Source: Opisthorchis felineus | Taxonomy: Eukaryota > Platyhelminthes > Trematoda > Opisthorchiida > Opisthorchiidae | Direction: 5' to 3' | Assembly: GCA_004794785.1 (NCBI GenBank) | Contig: SJOL01006476.1 | Span: 336,485-400,484, forward strand | Length of the DNA stretch: 64,000 bases | In this document: in pieces, positions 14,401-26,635 of the stretch | Position numbering within the stretch: position 1 is the stretch's first letter | How the letters are laid out: the number at the start of each line of letters is the position of its first letter | Notes under the pieces: model-generated | The model's input: only the letters and a program-made list of their open reading frames with translations | Told to the model about the DNA's origin: nothing | Database searches by the model: none | Position numbers and translations under genes: made by a program

Positions 14401-17400
14401 CGGCCGCCGTAATTCCTGAACTGGAACACGAGATAATGGTTAACAATACCTTGGATTTCCGACGTTGTTCGACAAAATTACGCCACTTAGAAGAATTGAT
14501 TAACAACTACCAAGTAAGCTTGTTGTTCTTGTTTAAACTGTAGAGCCCTAAACACGGACTTTGCTGTAACCTGCGGAACGTATTTGTTTTCTAATGGGTG
14601 TTATTTTTTGCTAGTAGTCCATGTGGCGCGGTCTTCTCTGTTCATGAAATGTTCCATCTTTCGATGTAGAAGGTACTCGGAGCTCTCAACTTTTTGCTGA
14701 GTACATTTCCTCCTGATTAATAATAAAGCAATCCTCAAGTATCAGCGACCAGTGGAACTGAATCAACTGGATCACTATTCCGATTGGCCACCATGAATTG
14801 TCCTTTTCCTTCGACAATGACCCGCACCGTTATAGAGACGACTATCGTTTGTTTATGGAGAAGCTTGAAAGATTCGGCTTTTTGCCCTGATTCGTCCCCA
14901 GTCGCCTCTTCTGTAGCAGTAATCTCACTGTTCTCGTCTTACTATGTGCTATCATCTTTAGTGTGGAGAAATCGCCATCAGTCATAAATTGTGTATTGGT
15001 CGGACACCGTTTTGTTTACTGGTGAACAATCGACTAGAATGAATGGACTGTGTGCTAGGTGGGTACGACTTAAATTATTCTCATGGTGGTGTGGGCCACC
15101 AGATCAGCTTTCGCGTGCACTTTGGTTTTCATTTGTCTTGACACTAAAGCCTACCGTTTTGGAATGCTGGTGGCTTTAGAACTGCTCCTTGCTGTTCACC
15201 CTCCGCTCTTATCATCTCGGGTTTACACTGGATACAGAGCGTTCAGTCAGCCTCGGTACAAATCGTCTGTGGCGTTGTGTTGTGTGCCAGGGTCCATCGG
15301 TGGTGTTAGATTCTGCCAAGCAAGTCCGGAAACGGATGTCGGCCCACCTTGTGTATGTGTAGCACAACATGACGACCAAATATTACGTGAACATCACTGA
15401 TCTCGTTAATTTAGCATCACGAATTGAGACGTCGGTGTGTTAAAAACTCATTTTTCTCACTTGTCTTTGGTGTGCAAACGAAAAAAGTTGATTGTAAAGT
15501 GTTTGATATAGGTGTCATCCCTAATGGTTTAACCACAGCGTTTTTTTCCGCCACAAAAGTGGAGTCTTCAGTCATAAAACATCATCGATTTTGTCTTCGG
15601 TTACTGTGAGTTCCTCCCTCTTTTCATCTACTGCGGCAAAGGTTCACGCTCTTTATCATCGCTGAACATTAATTCCTTCTATTCGTGATTCCATAAGGTG
15701 TGAACTTTTTCCGACTGGATACTGTGTTTCGTCTGCATTCACGCTCCCTCATATTCAAGTGCTTTTCAGAATCGGAGCAAGCGCTGGATACACTAGATAC
15801 TCTAGTGCAGAATAAAGGGCCCGTTTCATGGTCGCCGTGCCTGTTATTGGGTCACTCACGTGCCTTAGCAACATCCGCTTCGTGTTACTGTACGGAAAAG
15901 GCGGGGCAACCGGGGCTCAGAAACATAGCCAGGACACTTTTCGCCAACGTTTCCACCACACCATTCTCGTTGTGCTTGATCCGTTGCTTATTTCGGAATT
16001 TGTATGCGGACAATTGACCTGTCTATTTGAAAACAATGGTGATAATTCACATGTCGCCCTTCATTTGATTTAAATGAACTCATTAGTGTGCAGTACTCAC
16101 AATCAACAACAATTTGTGTCGTTGAAGTATCTCCAGTAGGATCGTGTATGTCCAGCTAAGGGACGGATGTCAGTAACGTCCAGGAAGTGGTCCTAATGGC
16201 GTTTTGCACTCCTTGAGTACGATACACGACGTCCTAAGGGTTCTCTCCGTGCGAACTCAAAATTGATCTTAATTTCAGTGAATAGCTATCTTGAGTGATA
16301 TGCATCGAAAATATGGATATTTCGAATTAAATGGAAGCAAATAAAATCAACGAAAGCCAGTGTCCTTGATTGTGTTCCGTACCTACACCACATACAGTTA
16401 TGGGTTTGCTTTGAAATGCTTCTGATAGATTGGAACTAGGTCCTCTTCAATTTCCGCCTTGTTATTCTGTGCACAATGAGAATTTTTTCAACCAGGTCTT
16501 CATGCTTGTTTTGCATCGAAATGTTAGTGTTATGGTTAGTGATGGTGAATTCCTTACCCTCGGCCTCCAGGAGGCCTGAATGAAGGGAAAGGTTGGTGCA
16601 ACAAAGCATGGGTTAGTTAGTCGTCGTAAAATGTGAGGATAGGTTGCTGCCGATGAAAATAGTTGTGTTAAACAAACGAAAATGTACGCAGTGCAAAACA
16701 ACACAACTGTTGCATCAAAGGTTTCAAGTAACCGAAAACGTATGGTAATCAGAATACTGTGCTACATTTCTCTGAGGCGACCATGTTTCTTCCAAGCTTT
16801 CCCCTACAGTCGGCGTTCGAAACTCGTGAAAAATTGGAACATGAATTTGCTCGTCGGTAAATAGGACAGTCTTGTTCTGGTGTTGACACTCAAAGTGCTT
16901 TCAGTTATACATTTCCAACGAATTTAGCTGGGATTGATTCAAATGAGCTTACATAAGCTAGCACAATATCGGATTTGAAGACAGCCTTGTCTGAAATGAC
17001 CGAAACCTCTTAGCCCATTGAGCATTTTGTGTATGAGAAAACTGTCTTATACATGTGATCGAGCGACGCATTTCACGCTTACCATAGACTGTTGGGAACG
17101 TCGAAGCACTGTCTATTGGCCTTTGGTTTGTGTTGCGTACAAGTTTTAAGTTGTACTTACTCATGAGTAGCGGGGAGTTTTGACTGTCTCCATTTTCAAG
17201 CAACGCTCCTCAGACGAACGAATAAAGCCGCTAACTAGTTCGCACACCTTTCGGATGTCACACGAGCACCAGTAATACCTTCTAACAAATGTTACTAAGT
17301 AAGCGGATTCCGTAAATAGAAAAATGTGTTACCTACTCAGTCCTCGTGCTACACACTTGCTTACTTTTTGACTTTTCGTTAGAATTTTAATGCTCCCGCT

Positions 17401-19691
17401 CAGTTTTCCTACTCGTATGATCTAGCGTGATCCAGCAACATGAAACCGACCTAAATGCGCAATAACCGAAGTTGAGCCAGGCCGATATGCACGATTTTTC
17501 CGTATTGTTTCCTTTAGGTGTTCAAAATAGCTTCGGTACTTATCGTGTATTTTCATCCTAGTCACCTGTAGTTCTGGCTGCAACACGTCATGACCGCTCT
17601 TCTCGAGGGCTGCTTGTATGTATATTGCACTAATACCGCGAGCGAAATTTGTGATTATTAAGTCCCACAGAGATGAAACGTGACTATATCTTCCCAACTG
17701 AAACCTGCTGAAATAAGGCTTTATCTTGAATCAGGTCAACTAGTGCTGCCTCCATTGGGTCGCGAAAATCCGACTCATTGAACCAGTTAATATCTCTGCT
17801 ATATCATTAGCCCACCAGAGGCACCCACGGTCTGGCCCCTGACTCTTGTCCTCTAAAGACGCTGAGGCTGGACTGCGGCACAGCGATTATGTGCATTTTC
17901 TTTCTCTAGGTCGCATCTGGCACATTGTTCGAACATTTGCTGGCGGATATGTGGCAGTTTGGTGTTGCTACATACGATCAGCCACCAGTAGTAAGACCCT
18001 ACTTGAAATTATACCTACGTACCTGCCTACTTTGTAGCCAAGGGAATGAGGTGGACAGAAATCCTCTATGCGACCCTCTGAACGCAGCCATGTTTAAGTG
18101 GATGTCATCACGGATGAACCAACGGTTCGTTCTCGCAATTCTGATCATTTGTTGTCTAGGCTACAAGCGTTCTTGTGCGCACCGTTTGAGTTGCGTAGCT
18201 TTTTTTGCGAGGGACTGTTCGGGCTTTAGTGATCCTCCAGCGCTTCTAAGGCTCATAGTTGCCGTGTGTGACTGCACAACAAGAATGCCGTTAGGGTGTA
18301 TTCCTGGATTACCGATTGCTCCAATTTCTCTTCCTCGTCTAATGCTCCTCACCGGTCCCACAAGTGTCATGTGCGCTGGCATCGGAGTTTTGTACGATAC
18401 CGCCCGAGGCTTGGCTGACGGGACGTTTGTGAAATGTGCAGCTAAATAGTTAACCTTCCTCCATGAGTGTTAGCCTCGTTACGTCAAAATTAGCATTTAT
18501 GGAGTGGTTTCATGCTGTTTCCCGTAACTCTTTGGTTCCTTGGTTGGCGTTTATTTGGTAGCTACTGCCGATATGACTATCTATAATACGTTGTTTGCAA
18601 ATGTCCGGTCGGCCATATGCAACATACAGTGCGAAAACTTTTTGCCTGTTCGACTGCAAACCAAATGGGACAGATATCACACGACGGATACCTCAGTTCT
18701 TCACACTCCAGTGGTACTTAGGGTAGGTTGTCTCTACCGTGCTCATGGATCCCCCCATAGACCTTCAGTGGATCTCTTTAGGAGATGACTTTGGAAGTAT
18801 GCGTAGTCAGTCGGGGCTGTGACAAATGTCTAGAAGCAAGTGGTATGGCATGTTCTGCACAGTTTTCCCTAGAAAGTCAATAATAGGGCGCACTGCGAAT
18901 GAATTTCGCCCCTGTGTTACGCAACAGTCCAAAACCAAAAATCTTGCACTGTTTGAAGCCGAGAGAGGCGTTGCTTGTGGCAATAATAGGTTGTGAGTCA
19001 CTGGCAGATAACGATTTCCAAAATCCCTCATGTTCGATTCACATTCCAAATAGTCTCAAAGTATAGAGTTCGTTCTTACTTCAGCCCTTCATCCCGTTCA
19101 CTCGTGTCTCTTTTAAAAAAACGTCAATGTGAAACATACCCAGCTGGTGTCACGGCAACTGTTTCTCGATAAGTCTCTGAATACGCAATTTAGTTCTTCC
19201 AGAAGAGCGGTTCTACATATGCTTGTACCGGAACTTCACTTTTTCCTTATTGGAACTTCGGAAGCCGTCAAAATACGTCCACCTGGTACCAAGGGGACTA
19301 TTTCCCAATGAGTCCTCGGTTGGCTTCCTTGTCCTTCCTGGTCCTTTACTGTTATCATTCTCTCGATGAAATCACACTTCATGCGTCATAATAACAGTCA
19401 TTTTTCTTTTCACTTCACACCAAGCATGCAAGTTCCACTGAAGCGAGAACCCTGCTCCGTTCGTGGCAGCTGGAACGAAACGAACTCCGAGTCAGTTCGA
19501 AGAGATCGTTCAACAAGTACTTTGGCAGCATCTTTCGCTCGTTCCACAATCCCTCTTATTTCAGTCGTCGCCTGGCCCAGTATGCCGTGCTTTATACTTC
19601 AAAGGTCTCCAATTTATACCGATACCCGTTGGATCATACCTTCTATCCGAAACGTACCGGTCTACCTCACGAAGCCGCATGGTGGCAATAG
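5426..19691 (+). CDS. NT5DC2: 5'-nucleotidase domain-containing protein (NT5DC2/3-like), 3' part of gene
   Basis: Eight phase-matched coding exons: 5426-5482, 8100-8160, 8199-8301, 8420-8521, 11961-12045, 13531-13617, 14373-14513 and 19425-19691 (TAG at 19689-19691). They total 903 nt, or 300 residues plus stop. The product matches the C-terminal half of human NT5DC2/NT5DC3, members of the HAD-type 5'-nucleotidase family; the substrate in flukes is unknown. HAD motif II lies in KLFLISNSSAAF (third exon), WRELFDVII follows in the fourth, and motif III/IV with its acidic metal ligands is YFGDHVYSDLAD across the sixth and seventh. WTTAAVIPELEHEI and, in the last exon, FGSIFRSFHNPSYFSRRL and HTFYPKRTGLPHEA are family hallmarks. 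The human proteins are about 520-550 residues, so some 200 N-terminal residues, including the DxD motif I, lie upstream and were not found. One intron is only 38 bp. The choice between NT5DC2 and NT5DC3 is tentative. Confidence 0.9.
6835..6962 (-). repeat. Penelope-type terminal repeat copy B
   Basis: Shares GAGCTGGGCAATTTGATTGC and the downstream part with the copy at 35097. Read on the minus strand it has CTGATGA, a short stem-loop and GAAAC in the order of a hammerhead core, but the short helix after GAAA is broken. It lies in the first visible intron of the nucleotidase gene. Confidence 0.65.
12800..13045 (+). mobile_element. LINE 3' end fragment
   Basis: 5'-truncated copy of the element seen at 50.6-51.4 kb, in the same orientation. 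It shares GATATGGCTGCCAA, GGAATGATTGTGGTAGG, TTCTTCACAATA and ATGGTTGTACGGC with that copy, in the same order. It ends near a GATGATGTTGATGACGGG simple repeat, like the other 3' ends. It is intronic in the nucleotidase gene and has no usable coding capacity. Confidence 0.7.
15060..15420. repeat. Dispersed repeat, copy 1 (partner at 45130)
   Basis: Shares ordered blocks with 45130-45440: CTGGTGGC-TTAGAACTG, GGGTCCATCGG, and a block near CCGGAAACGGATGTCGGCCCACC. The copies are diverged and no coding domain was recognised, so the repeat class is unknown. Confidence 0.4.
17910..17990 (+). CDS. Candidate in-frame cassette exon of the nucleotidase gene
   Basis: An 81-nt open stretch (27 codons, containing TLFEHLLADMWQFGVATYDQ) is preceded by a strong acceptor (TTTTCTTTCTCTAG) and followed by GTAAGA. 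Both borders are phase 0, the phase of the intron that holds it (14514-19424), so including it would keep the frame. However, joining the neighbouring exons directly already aligns to the human proteins without a gap. It could be an alternative or lineage-specific exon, or a chance match. Confidence 0.35.
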
Positions 19692-20468
19692 CTACCTAGC
19701 TTCCCATATTAGTATTTATTTGTTACTCGCTTTTCAAAGCATTCCTCCTCTTTGTGAATCGTCACACGCACTACCCAGTTATGCGTGCTGCGGTTTCACC
19801 AAACTGAGTTTTGCCCAGGTCTTTCGAATTGTATGTTTCTTCAGATCCCATGTGATGCATCTTCACTTAGTTACTGCTCTCTTTTCTGAAAGAATCCCTT
19901 GTCGGATTTCTTGTGTGTATCCACCTGGCTTGCAATGTCAATTCTAGACCGTTATCCGCTTCTGTTTTTCCTTGCACATTGCTGCATTATGGTAATCTAC
20001 TCAATTGAGTTAGTTACCTGAGCGTATGCAATTTGAATTGTCTACTCAGTCCTCTGTGTTTTTGCCCAAACAATCTCTGAACTTGTTACGTATTTTTGCG
20101 TGACAGTCTACGATGGCTACGTCGGTTTGTAAAACTAGGTTGGCATTCCACCATGATGAGCTATACCAAAACAGACACATCGGAGAGGCTGCGAGCGGAC
20201 AGCACTCAACTACATGTCCGTCGCTGATAACTCTCCTATTCGTCTTTTGTACTTTCCTCATTACGAACGAGTAAACCGACTTATCGTTATCTGGTCGTCT
20301 TACTGTTTGTTGTTCTACTAGTTTGATTCTTCTGGCAGGCCTGAATTTCCGGATGATCTTCACGATGGTCACTGACTTTTCCATCTTCGTTGTTGACGTG
20401 TTTGTCAACTACTTCTACACTTATTATGATTGTAAAACACTGTATAGAGCGATTCAAACGAAACGAAA

Positions 20469-20567
20469 CGTTCAGCTGTATCACCCTGTCGATGCTTAGC
20501 TGCCATGTCACCCGAAGGAAGCGCCAGGGCTGAGCTACTGTCAGGTTGCCCAAGCCTAGACAGGAGC
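20469..20567 (-). mobile_element. SINE body fragment without tRNA head
   Basis: Collinear with the body of the SINEs at 37081 and 54572: CGTTCAGCTGTA at the left, CTGCCATG and CCCGAAGGAAGC in the middle, CTACTGTCAGGTTGCCCAA at the right. The tRNA-like part is missing. The right end also resembles the segment at 50205-50245. Confidence 0.65.
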
Positions 20568-20569
20568 GG

Positions 20570-22940
20570 TCTGTTTGGAGTGATGGTAATGATCTGCCCG
20601 CAAATGTCGGATTATTTAAGAATTATGAATGGACACTGTAAACTCCGACTACTTGTTGAGTGAACAAACAAAGGACAACAAATGAAAATGAGGCAGGATA
20701 TAGCCCGTCCGACTCATCCAGGTTTGATAACCCGGGTTCCGTCACGTGGCATTCTGGTCGTGATTCAACTGTAGACGGTAAAAGCTCGATATCACGAACC
20801 ACGTATCTTGAATATGAGTCAATTTCATAAGGAAACTTGGCCGCCTCTTGGTAGTTAGATGGTTATTTTTAACTTCACTGCCGGTCGTTGTGGTTGATGT
20901 CCGATGTTAGTCGATTTCTTCGAAAATTTGGATGGCAATGTATTTTTCGGATACTGGTACGCCGTAGCAAACTAAAGTTTATGTAAAAAACCTGACATCT
21001 TGTTTCGTCCAATAAACCTCTTATGTGTCCCTTATTTTCTCATCGATTGTAATTGGACTAACGAGTAGTCAGGCCCTAAGGGGCCATACGATTTTCTTCA
21101 TTAGTCTAGATGGAAAACCTCGTCGAGAATGTCTTGTATTCTAATTCACGGTTTCGGATCCTCTTATCTGGAGTGGTCGTTACTAGACTTTTCAAAAATA
21201 TGGGGTGAGAGCTCTTTGCCGCGTTTCAATGATGTGATCTGAGTGATGTTTGTATTCACGTCTTCCGTGCAACACTGTGCTCAGCTTCGTTTGAGACATT
21301 ATGACATTGGAATATCCGGATGAGCTTCGTTCTGCTTATGCGCTATGTAGATCGGGTCCTTCACCCCGTATGTGAACTATGGTGCATAGAATTCGAACTT
21401 GCATGTCTGTGGTGGCCAATAAATACTTTTGAATACTGGTTTCTTGTTGATGCTTTTGTTGTCGAGCGGTAAACACACAGACATATCTAAAATGCCATGG
21501 GTTTTCATGTTTCACTGAAGCCTCTTGAAACTTTGCCTGAAGGTGCCCACAAAGCACTACTTAGTGGGCAGCAACGTAACAGTGCATAGTCAAGTGACTT
21601 GACATGATTGCGACACCACAGTCTGTGTAGAGTGTCATAATGGCAGCTCATCCAGACGTTTGTAGTAGAATCCAGCTAGTTGTTCTCTAGTCTTATCTTT
21701 GAATCTTCAGTAAGTACAGTCCCAACCCGCGGACCTTGTTTGACTAATTCCTAATAAGATTTTTGGTAAGTGCTTTCTTGCAAGCTATCATTGCCCAACA
21801 GCCATTAAAAATCATACAGCCGTCAATGCACATCTTTGCCTACGAAACTGTTATTCGAGTGCGCAGACGGCTAAGGTGCATTATGTTCTAAATCATTTGC
21901 ATTCTCAGTCTTCACCACTTCGTTGAGGTTTTTTCGCGCTGGAAACACTTAACCCTACATTCTCTGGTGCATTCAGCGACCAACCGTGCCACGACCCATT
22001 TACGTATTGAGACGGTTTACCAAATGTTGAGCCAGCCTTTCATCTCCACTGCGAATGATGGGACCCCAACTTCCTTCATTGTGTGATTTCTTCCCGTATG
22101 GGAGTTGGAGCACTTTTATACAGCTACTTTGGTAAACAAGGAGGATGGTTGACTTAGGCGTAAATACAGTATAGTTTCTCTGCTGCCTTCAACCACACCA
22201 ATCGGGTTCACGCAGTTTGTCCGACATCTCCGTTCTGACTTGTGAGGTGTGAAATGCTGATGATTCTGACCATGGATAAACCGGGCGTATATCGCTTCTT
22301 CGCTACTCAACACAGGTGTGTTTCACTTGCAAAATGTAGTCCACATTTGGACTACAAATATCCTTACCAATTCCGATGTCCAAACCAGTTTTTCTGAGAA
22401 GGGATGAGTGCTTTTTTGACCCACATACCCATTTAGAATGGCAATGAAATAGTAAGCCAGTACATCATATAAATTCAGTTTATGACATGGACGCTAATAA
22501 TGAAAAATTCCAACATTACTCATCCTGACAGTGTTCACTAGCTTAAAGCATCCGTTTTCTGCTATTCTGTTGATCGTTCAAAACATCTCTCGAATAGCTT
22601 GGAAGGTGTGGATAGGCTTCATCATCCAGTTTTCAAAACATTGAAGACGATCGGCTTGGTCGGTTTTTAAGTAGCCCCCTAGTGCCTTGGTTACAATATC
22701 GTGGGTTTGGTATACGTTCTGCGGAAAGATAAAGAACATCTATATAGTGCTGTATAATATTATTTACAAGAACAATACATAATACGATGGGTGCGTTCGG
22801 TGGATCGATGCAAACTTATGAGTATGTAGTGGATGGTTGATAGGACAATCCGAGATTCCCGTGTCTGGTAATTTTGTGGTTAACTGATCACTAGTCAGTT
22901 TTGCAACATTTAGAAAGAAGCATATTTGAAGCACTGGAAC
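20570..22940. other. No gene recognised
   Basis: Intergenic between the nucleotidase and the relic at 22950. Open frames are short in both directions, have no clear splice-site pairs and resemble no domain I know. Confidence 0.4.
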
Positions 22941-22949
22941 CATGTTTCA

Positions 22950-24300
22950 TAACTTATGCTGTCGTAAAAACCGTAAACAAAAATTTATCACCTCCCCTAT
23001 CCGTAACAGTGTTCACATAGTTCTTTTGAACGTTGGCCGCAGCTCAATATCAGTCTTTCCTCAACCCTTTCTGCCTTCTCATTACAAGTGTCCAAGAAAG
23101 GATTCACTAACCAATACTGAAGTTGGGACCTTGAAAGACCTTCAAACCTCACTGTCATTCCTCTGCAAAGCTCCTCAAGATTCGCACACCATCCTAGAAT
23201 ATGGTCGCCACGTACTATGTCTTCTTCGTTCAAAGCATCGAGTTTGGAACTTGGAATGGAACGAGTGACAAATGTTGCGTTTGAATGGGGTTGGTTGCCG
23301 GGTAAACGTGAAGACTACCAGTTCTACGTTTATAAAGCCCACATCAAGCGTTTGTTTTTCCAAGCTAATTTCGTCCACTTTCCTAGAGAGGTCTGTTAAG
23401 AAAAGTTTTATAACATCCACTATTTTCCGCACATTACTGAACGAAACATTAAGTTCTTGAATCTTGTGAAAGCCAACTTAAGTTCGTATGCAAAATTAGA
23501 GATTGGAAGTTGCCCTCTTTCTGAGAACATAGGGGTTGAAAATTCAGTAAGCGGAGCTTGGTCGTGTTTATCGCAGTGATGACAAAATGCAGTGACATGT
23601 TCAGTCGAATACTCAGATGTGTGGCCACCAGATGTGTATGAATTGCTGTGTGGATCACGGAGACGTGGGTACGACTTACTTCAAGAAGTAAGTAAATCCG
23701 TGCCAATGATCATGCTTCGGCGGTGTGCTCTAATCTATGTGAGCTATTCGGCAACTCGAAATATGCTCTCCCTTTTGTGTACGCTTCCGATTGTGCTGTA
23801 CAACTCATTTATTGACTGAATTGTCCGTCATTCCTGGGGAAAACTCAACCATTCAGTAATTGGATTCATCCAAATGGATTGAAAAATTATTCGTTTCATA
23901 CATGTAGTACACAAGCATGTCTCCGCCTTTTGCTGACACTTCATCGATTTTCTAACGGAATTGTTTTTGACACGAACAGTTTTGAGTAATTTCTCCAAGT
24001 CGTCCATTCAAGAGGGTCTTGTAGACTTCTTCGATCACTGAGGTACAATCGACTTTTAGTTGATTGTGCCAGTTTTCAGCAATTGGAAATGAATGGTGTG
24101 CACAAAATACGAACTGTCGCTCCCATGTCTGTTGTGGGTCGTTTGTGAAACTTATTTTGGAGTTCCTGAAAATTCGCCACATTTCTGTCATCGTTTTTTC
24201 TCAGTCGGTTCTGCGTTTCACTGCTACTTCGGAAGATGCCCGAGCACGGTGCGCAGATGTGAATTAATTGTTTATTGTCATTCAAACCCAAATCCGTTGG
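22950..24300 (-). pseudogene. Unrecognised decayed coding relic
   Basis: Read high to low on the minus strand, successive frames look protein-like but are broken by stops and frameshifts. Segments include ISFTNDPQQTWERQFVF (around 24130), VYKTLLNGRLGEITQNC (around 24010), a Cys/His-rich stretch near 23590 (TAFCHHCDKH in one frame), LTDLSRKVDEISLEKQTLDV (around 23380) and DIVRGDHILGWCANLEELC (around 23200). The Cys/His cluster recalls SWIM-type zinc fingers of MULE transposases, but that is only a guess. A dead transposase or a processed pseudogene would both fit. Confidence 0.35.
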
Positions 24301-25575
24301 CCTGCACTTACGTCACGCAGAGTGGCAGTTTGCGAATGCATAATTAGACGTGTCGAGAGATAACTTCGCTGTTTGAACTTACAAGCGAAGTTACCTGGTT
24401 TTAGATTGTAGCTAGCTCGACATGTGCGTTAGAAAGACTGTCGATGATACTGGAACCGGTTAAAGCGATTGTAGCATTGTACGCACACGTCTCTTGACCT
24501 TCTACTCTTAACCCAAATACCAAATTTTCAAATCCAAGCGATCTTTTCTGCCTATTTCTGGAATTGCTGGGGGCTTTTCTTCCTTATTCGACCATTCTTT
24601 ATGATTACCAAAAAAGAGAACTATCAGCTACGTGATAAAGAATTCAGCTCTCCGCGGAGTCTAGGCTCACATCTGTTATGTCTAGAACACCACCAACCGT
24701 TGGATGCACTTTGCCTCATGGTTAAATGAGGTGTTTCAACGGTTCTTCGAACTTCCAAACGTCTAGCGACGCACGTACCCTTCCTATTGTTTCTGCATTA
24801 TACTCTCCGCTGACGGAGAATAGTCCAAATTATTTGGTTTTGAGGAAACTGGTCACACTGGTCTGCATTTGAAAAAAACGAATCAATAGTCCTCTCTCTG
24901 GCGCAGTGGATCTACTTCATAGACTTGCTCACGGAAGTTGACGTCCTTATTTATGCGACCATTTTTTTATTCAGTCCCATTACAGTGCACCGAATACTAC
25001 CGCATGCATATATTTGAAAGTCACATCTTTCAGTGAACTAATGAGGGACGTGGTTTCTAATGGACTGAAGCGTACTCCTAATCTTTTCATTGCTAGTTAA
25101 CCCTTGAATTTAGTACTATTTTCCAAAGTGACCATCAAGAAAGGTAGGCTTGTGGATTTTCATAAAAGTGAATTGGTACGTTCTTACCAGCTAGGGTTGC
25201 ATCTCTGACCACACTTACAGGATATCTCCTGTTTGCGGTCACCATCTGACATGCACTAATGCACTCCGTACTGGTAATTGTTGTTAATGTTGCCTTTGCG
25301 TGCTTGTCAGACAAGGATTTATCGCGTGTGTGAATTTTTCGACATCACAGATGCTGCTGTAATTCTGAACTGTCTGCTTGTTTCAATTAACCACTATGTG
25401 TTATAATGACTACCGCACTTTGCTAACGTAAACTACGGTGCACGTAAAATTGTGACCTGTGAATTAATGTAGTTTACAACTATTTTGAACCTGAAGCATA
25501 TCGGGGACTCAGTTTCTTTTTGTCTATATTATCGTCACCCACTTTGATTTGACTATGAATTGATTACAGGCTCAC

Positions 25576-25815
25576 CAAAGTTTTCATTGCTCCCTTTAGG
25601 GCCCATGAATTGCGATTATTGGTCCTCGACAGAGCTGACAGGTTACCTAGGGGTCCGTCGGACAGCTTTGCTTTGCTCTCTTGTGTGCCTGATAAGAGAA
25701 AATTCCAGCTCTCAGTCGCTACAGTCTGGAAAAATATAACCGACAACCTTTGAGCCGGTTTGTCTAGGACAGCCATTGCTATTGTGTGTTCTTGTCGGAC
25801 GTTTTGGTGATCCAT
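25576..25815 (-). CDS. Candidate 5' coding exon, unknown protein
   Basis: On the minus strand an ATG at 25815 opens 80 codons that run without a stop to a good donor, TTTG|GTGAGC, in phase 0. Within it lies a second possible boundary, a strong acceptor TTATATTTTTCCAG ending at 25726, which would instead make a 150-nt (50-codon) internal exon at 25576-25725. Only one frame is open. The peptide (for example GNLSALSRTNNRNSWALKGA) resembles nothing I know, and no partner exon was found. Confidence 0.3.
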
Positions 25816-26439
25816 GATCCTTAATCAAGGATACTTACCCGGAAAGATGCCCACTCAATCGCCGGATCGTCGGGCTACACCACAATCTTAACGTCTGTCT
25901 ACTCCTTCAAACAAATCAGCTCTAGTGTGCTCAATCTATTCGGCCATCCAAAGTTCTGTAAGTGTCTGCACCAAACAATGTGATTCATCCAGATCAACTT
26001 CTCGAAGTTTGTTGCGGCGCTTCCGGGCCTATGAGCCTGTTACTAATAATATATTTTGCCCTCGGTATCAATGTTCATTGAGTCCTCTAAACTTTTTTCA
26101 TGATATCAAAGATTACTGCCTTTTGTGTAATGTTTGGTATCAAACTTCGCCGCTCATGAACCTAAGTCTTCCCTGATTGACGATATATGTTGGTGGGCGC
26201 CCTACAGGAAAATTACTGCATTCGTTAACGTGAAGGCTCAGTGTTTTTCATCCTTTTTCGTACGTCAGATACGGATGAAAATCGTGTTTTGAGGCCCCAC
26301 CTCAGGTCGACAGTGATAGCAAATCTACGTTGATAACTGATGGCACAATGCCGTATGATCGTAATTTATTTGACTTTTATTATGAAGAAAGCACTGAGAA
26401 GAGAAGACCACGCCAAGGTGTCTACATCGCAAAGAATTC

Positions 26440-26635
26440 ATTCAGAGAGCCCAGGTAGAAACTGACAACGAGGGCGTCACTGCCCCATCGGTGAGTATCT
26501 CCTCAAGCACAGGGAGGATCACTCTTACCTATCCTAGAAGGCTGGTCGCGGCGGCAATATCCGAACATTTTGTAATCGCCTTTACATCCATCCTGCCCGG
26601 TCACAGGTTGCCCACTCTCCTAGTTACACCACTGT
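26440..26635 (-). mobile_element. LINE C-terminal fragment
   Basis: Diverged copy of 49548-49740: both share GTAGAAACTGACAAC or GATAGAAACTGACAAC, a CACTGMC-ATCGG block, GGATCAC, and a TCACAGGTTGCCCACT or CAAGGGTTGGCCACCT block in the same order. It is therefore a minus-strand, 5'-truncated LINE remnant in the gap between nucleotidase and adenosine kinase. Confidence 0.5.

Noticed and set aside
17925..18449. 174-codon plus frame
   Set aside because: Only its first part overlaps the candidate cassette exon; the rest runs past a good donor and lacks any recognised domain.
19366..19947. 193-codon plus frame over the last nucleotidase exon
   Set aside because: A different frame of the same stretch carries the conserved nucleotidase C-terminus, so this one is a shadow.
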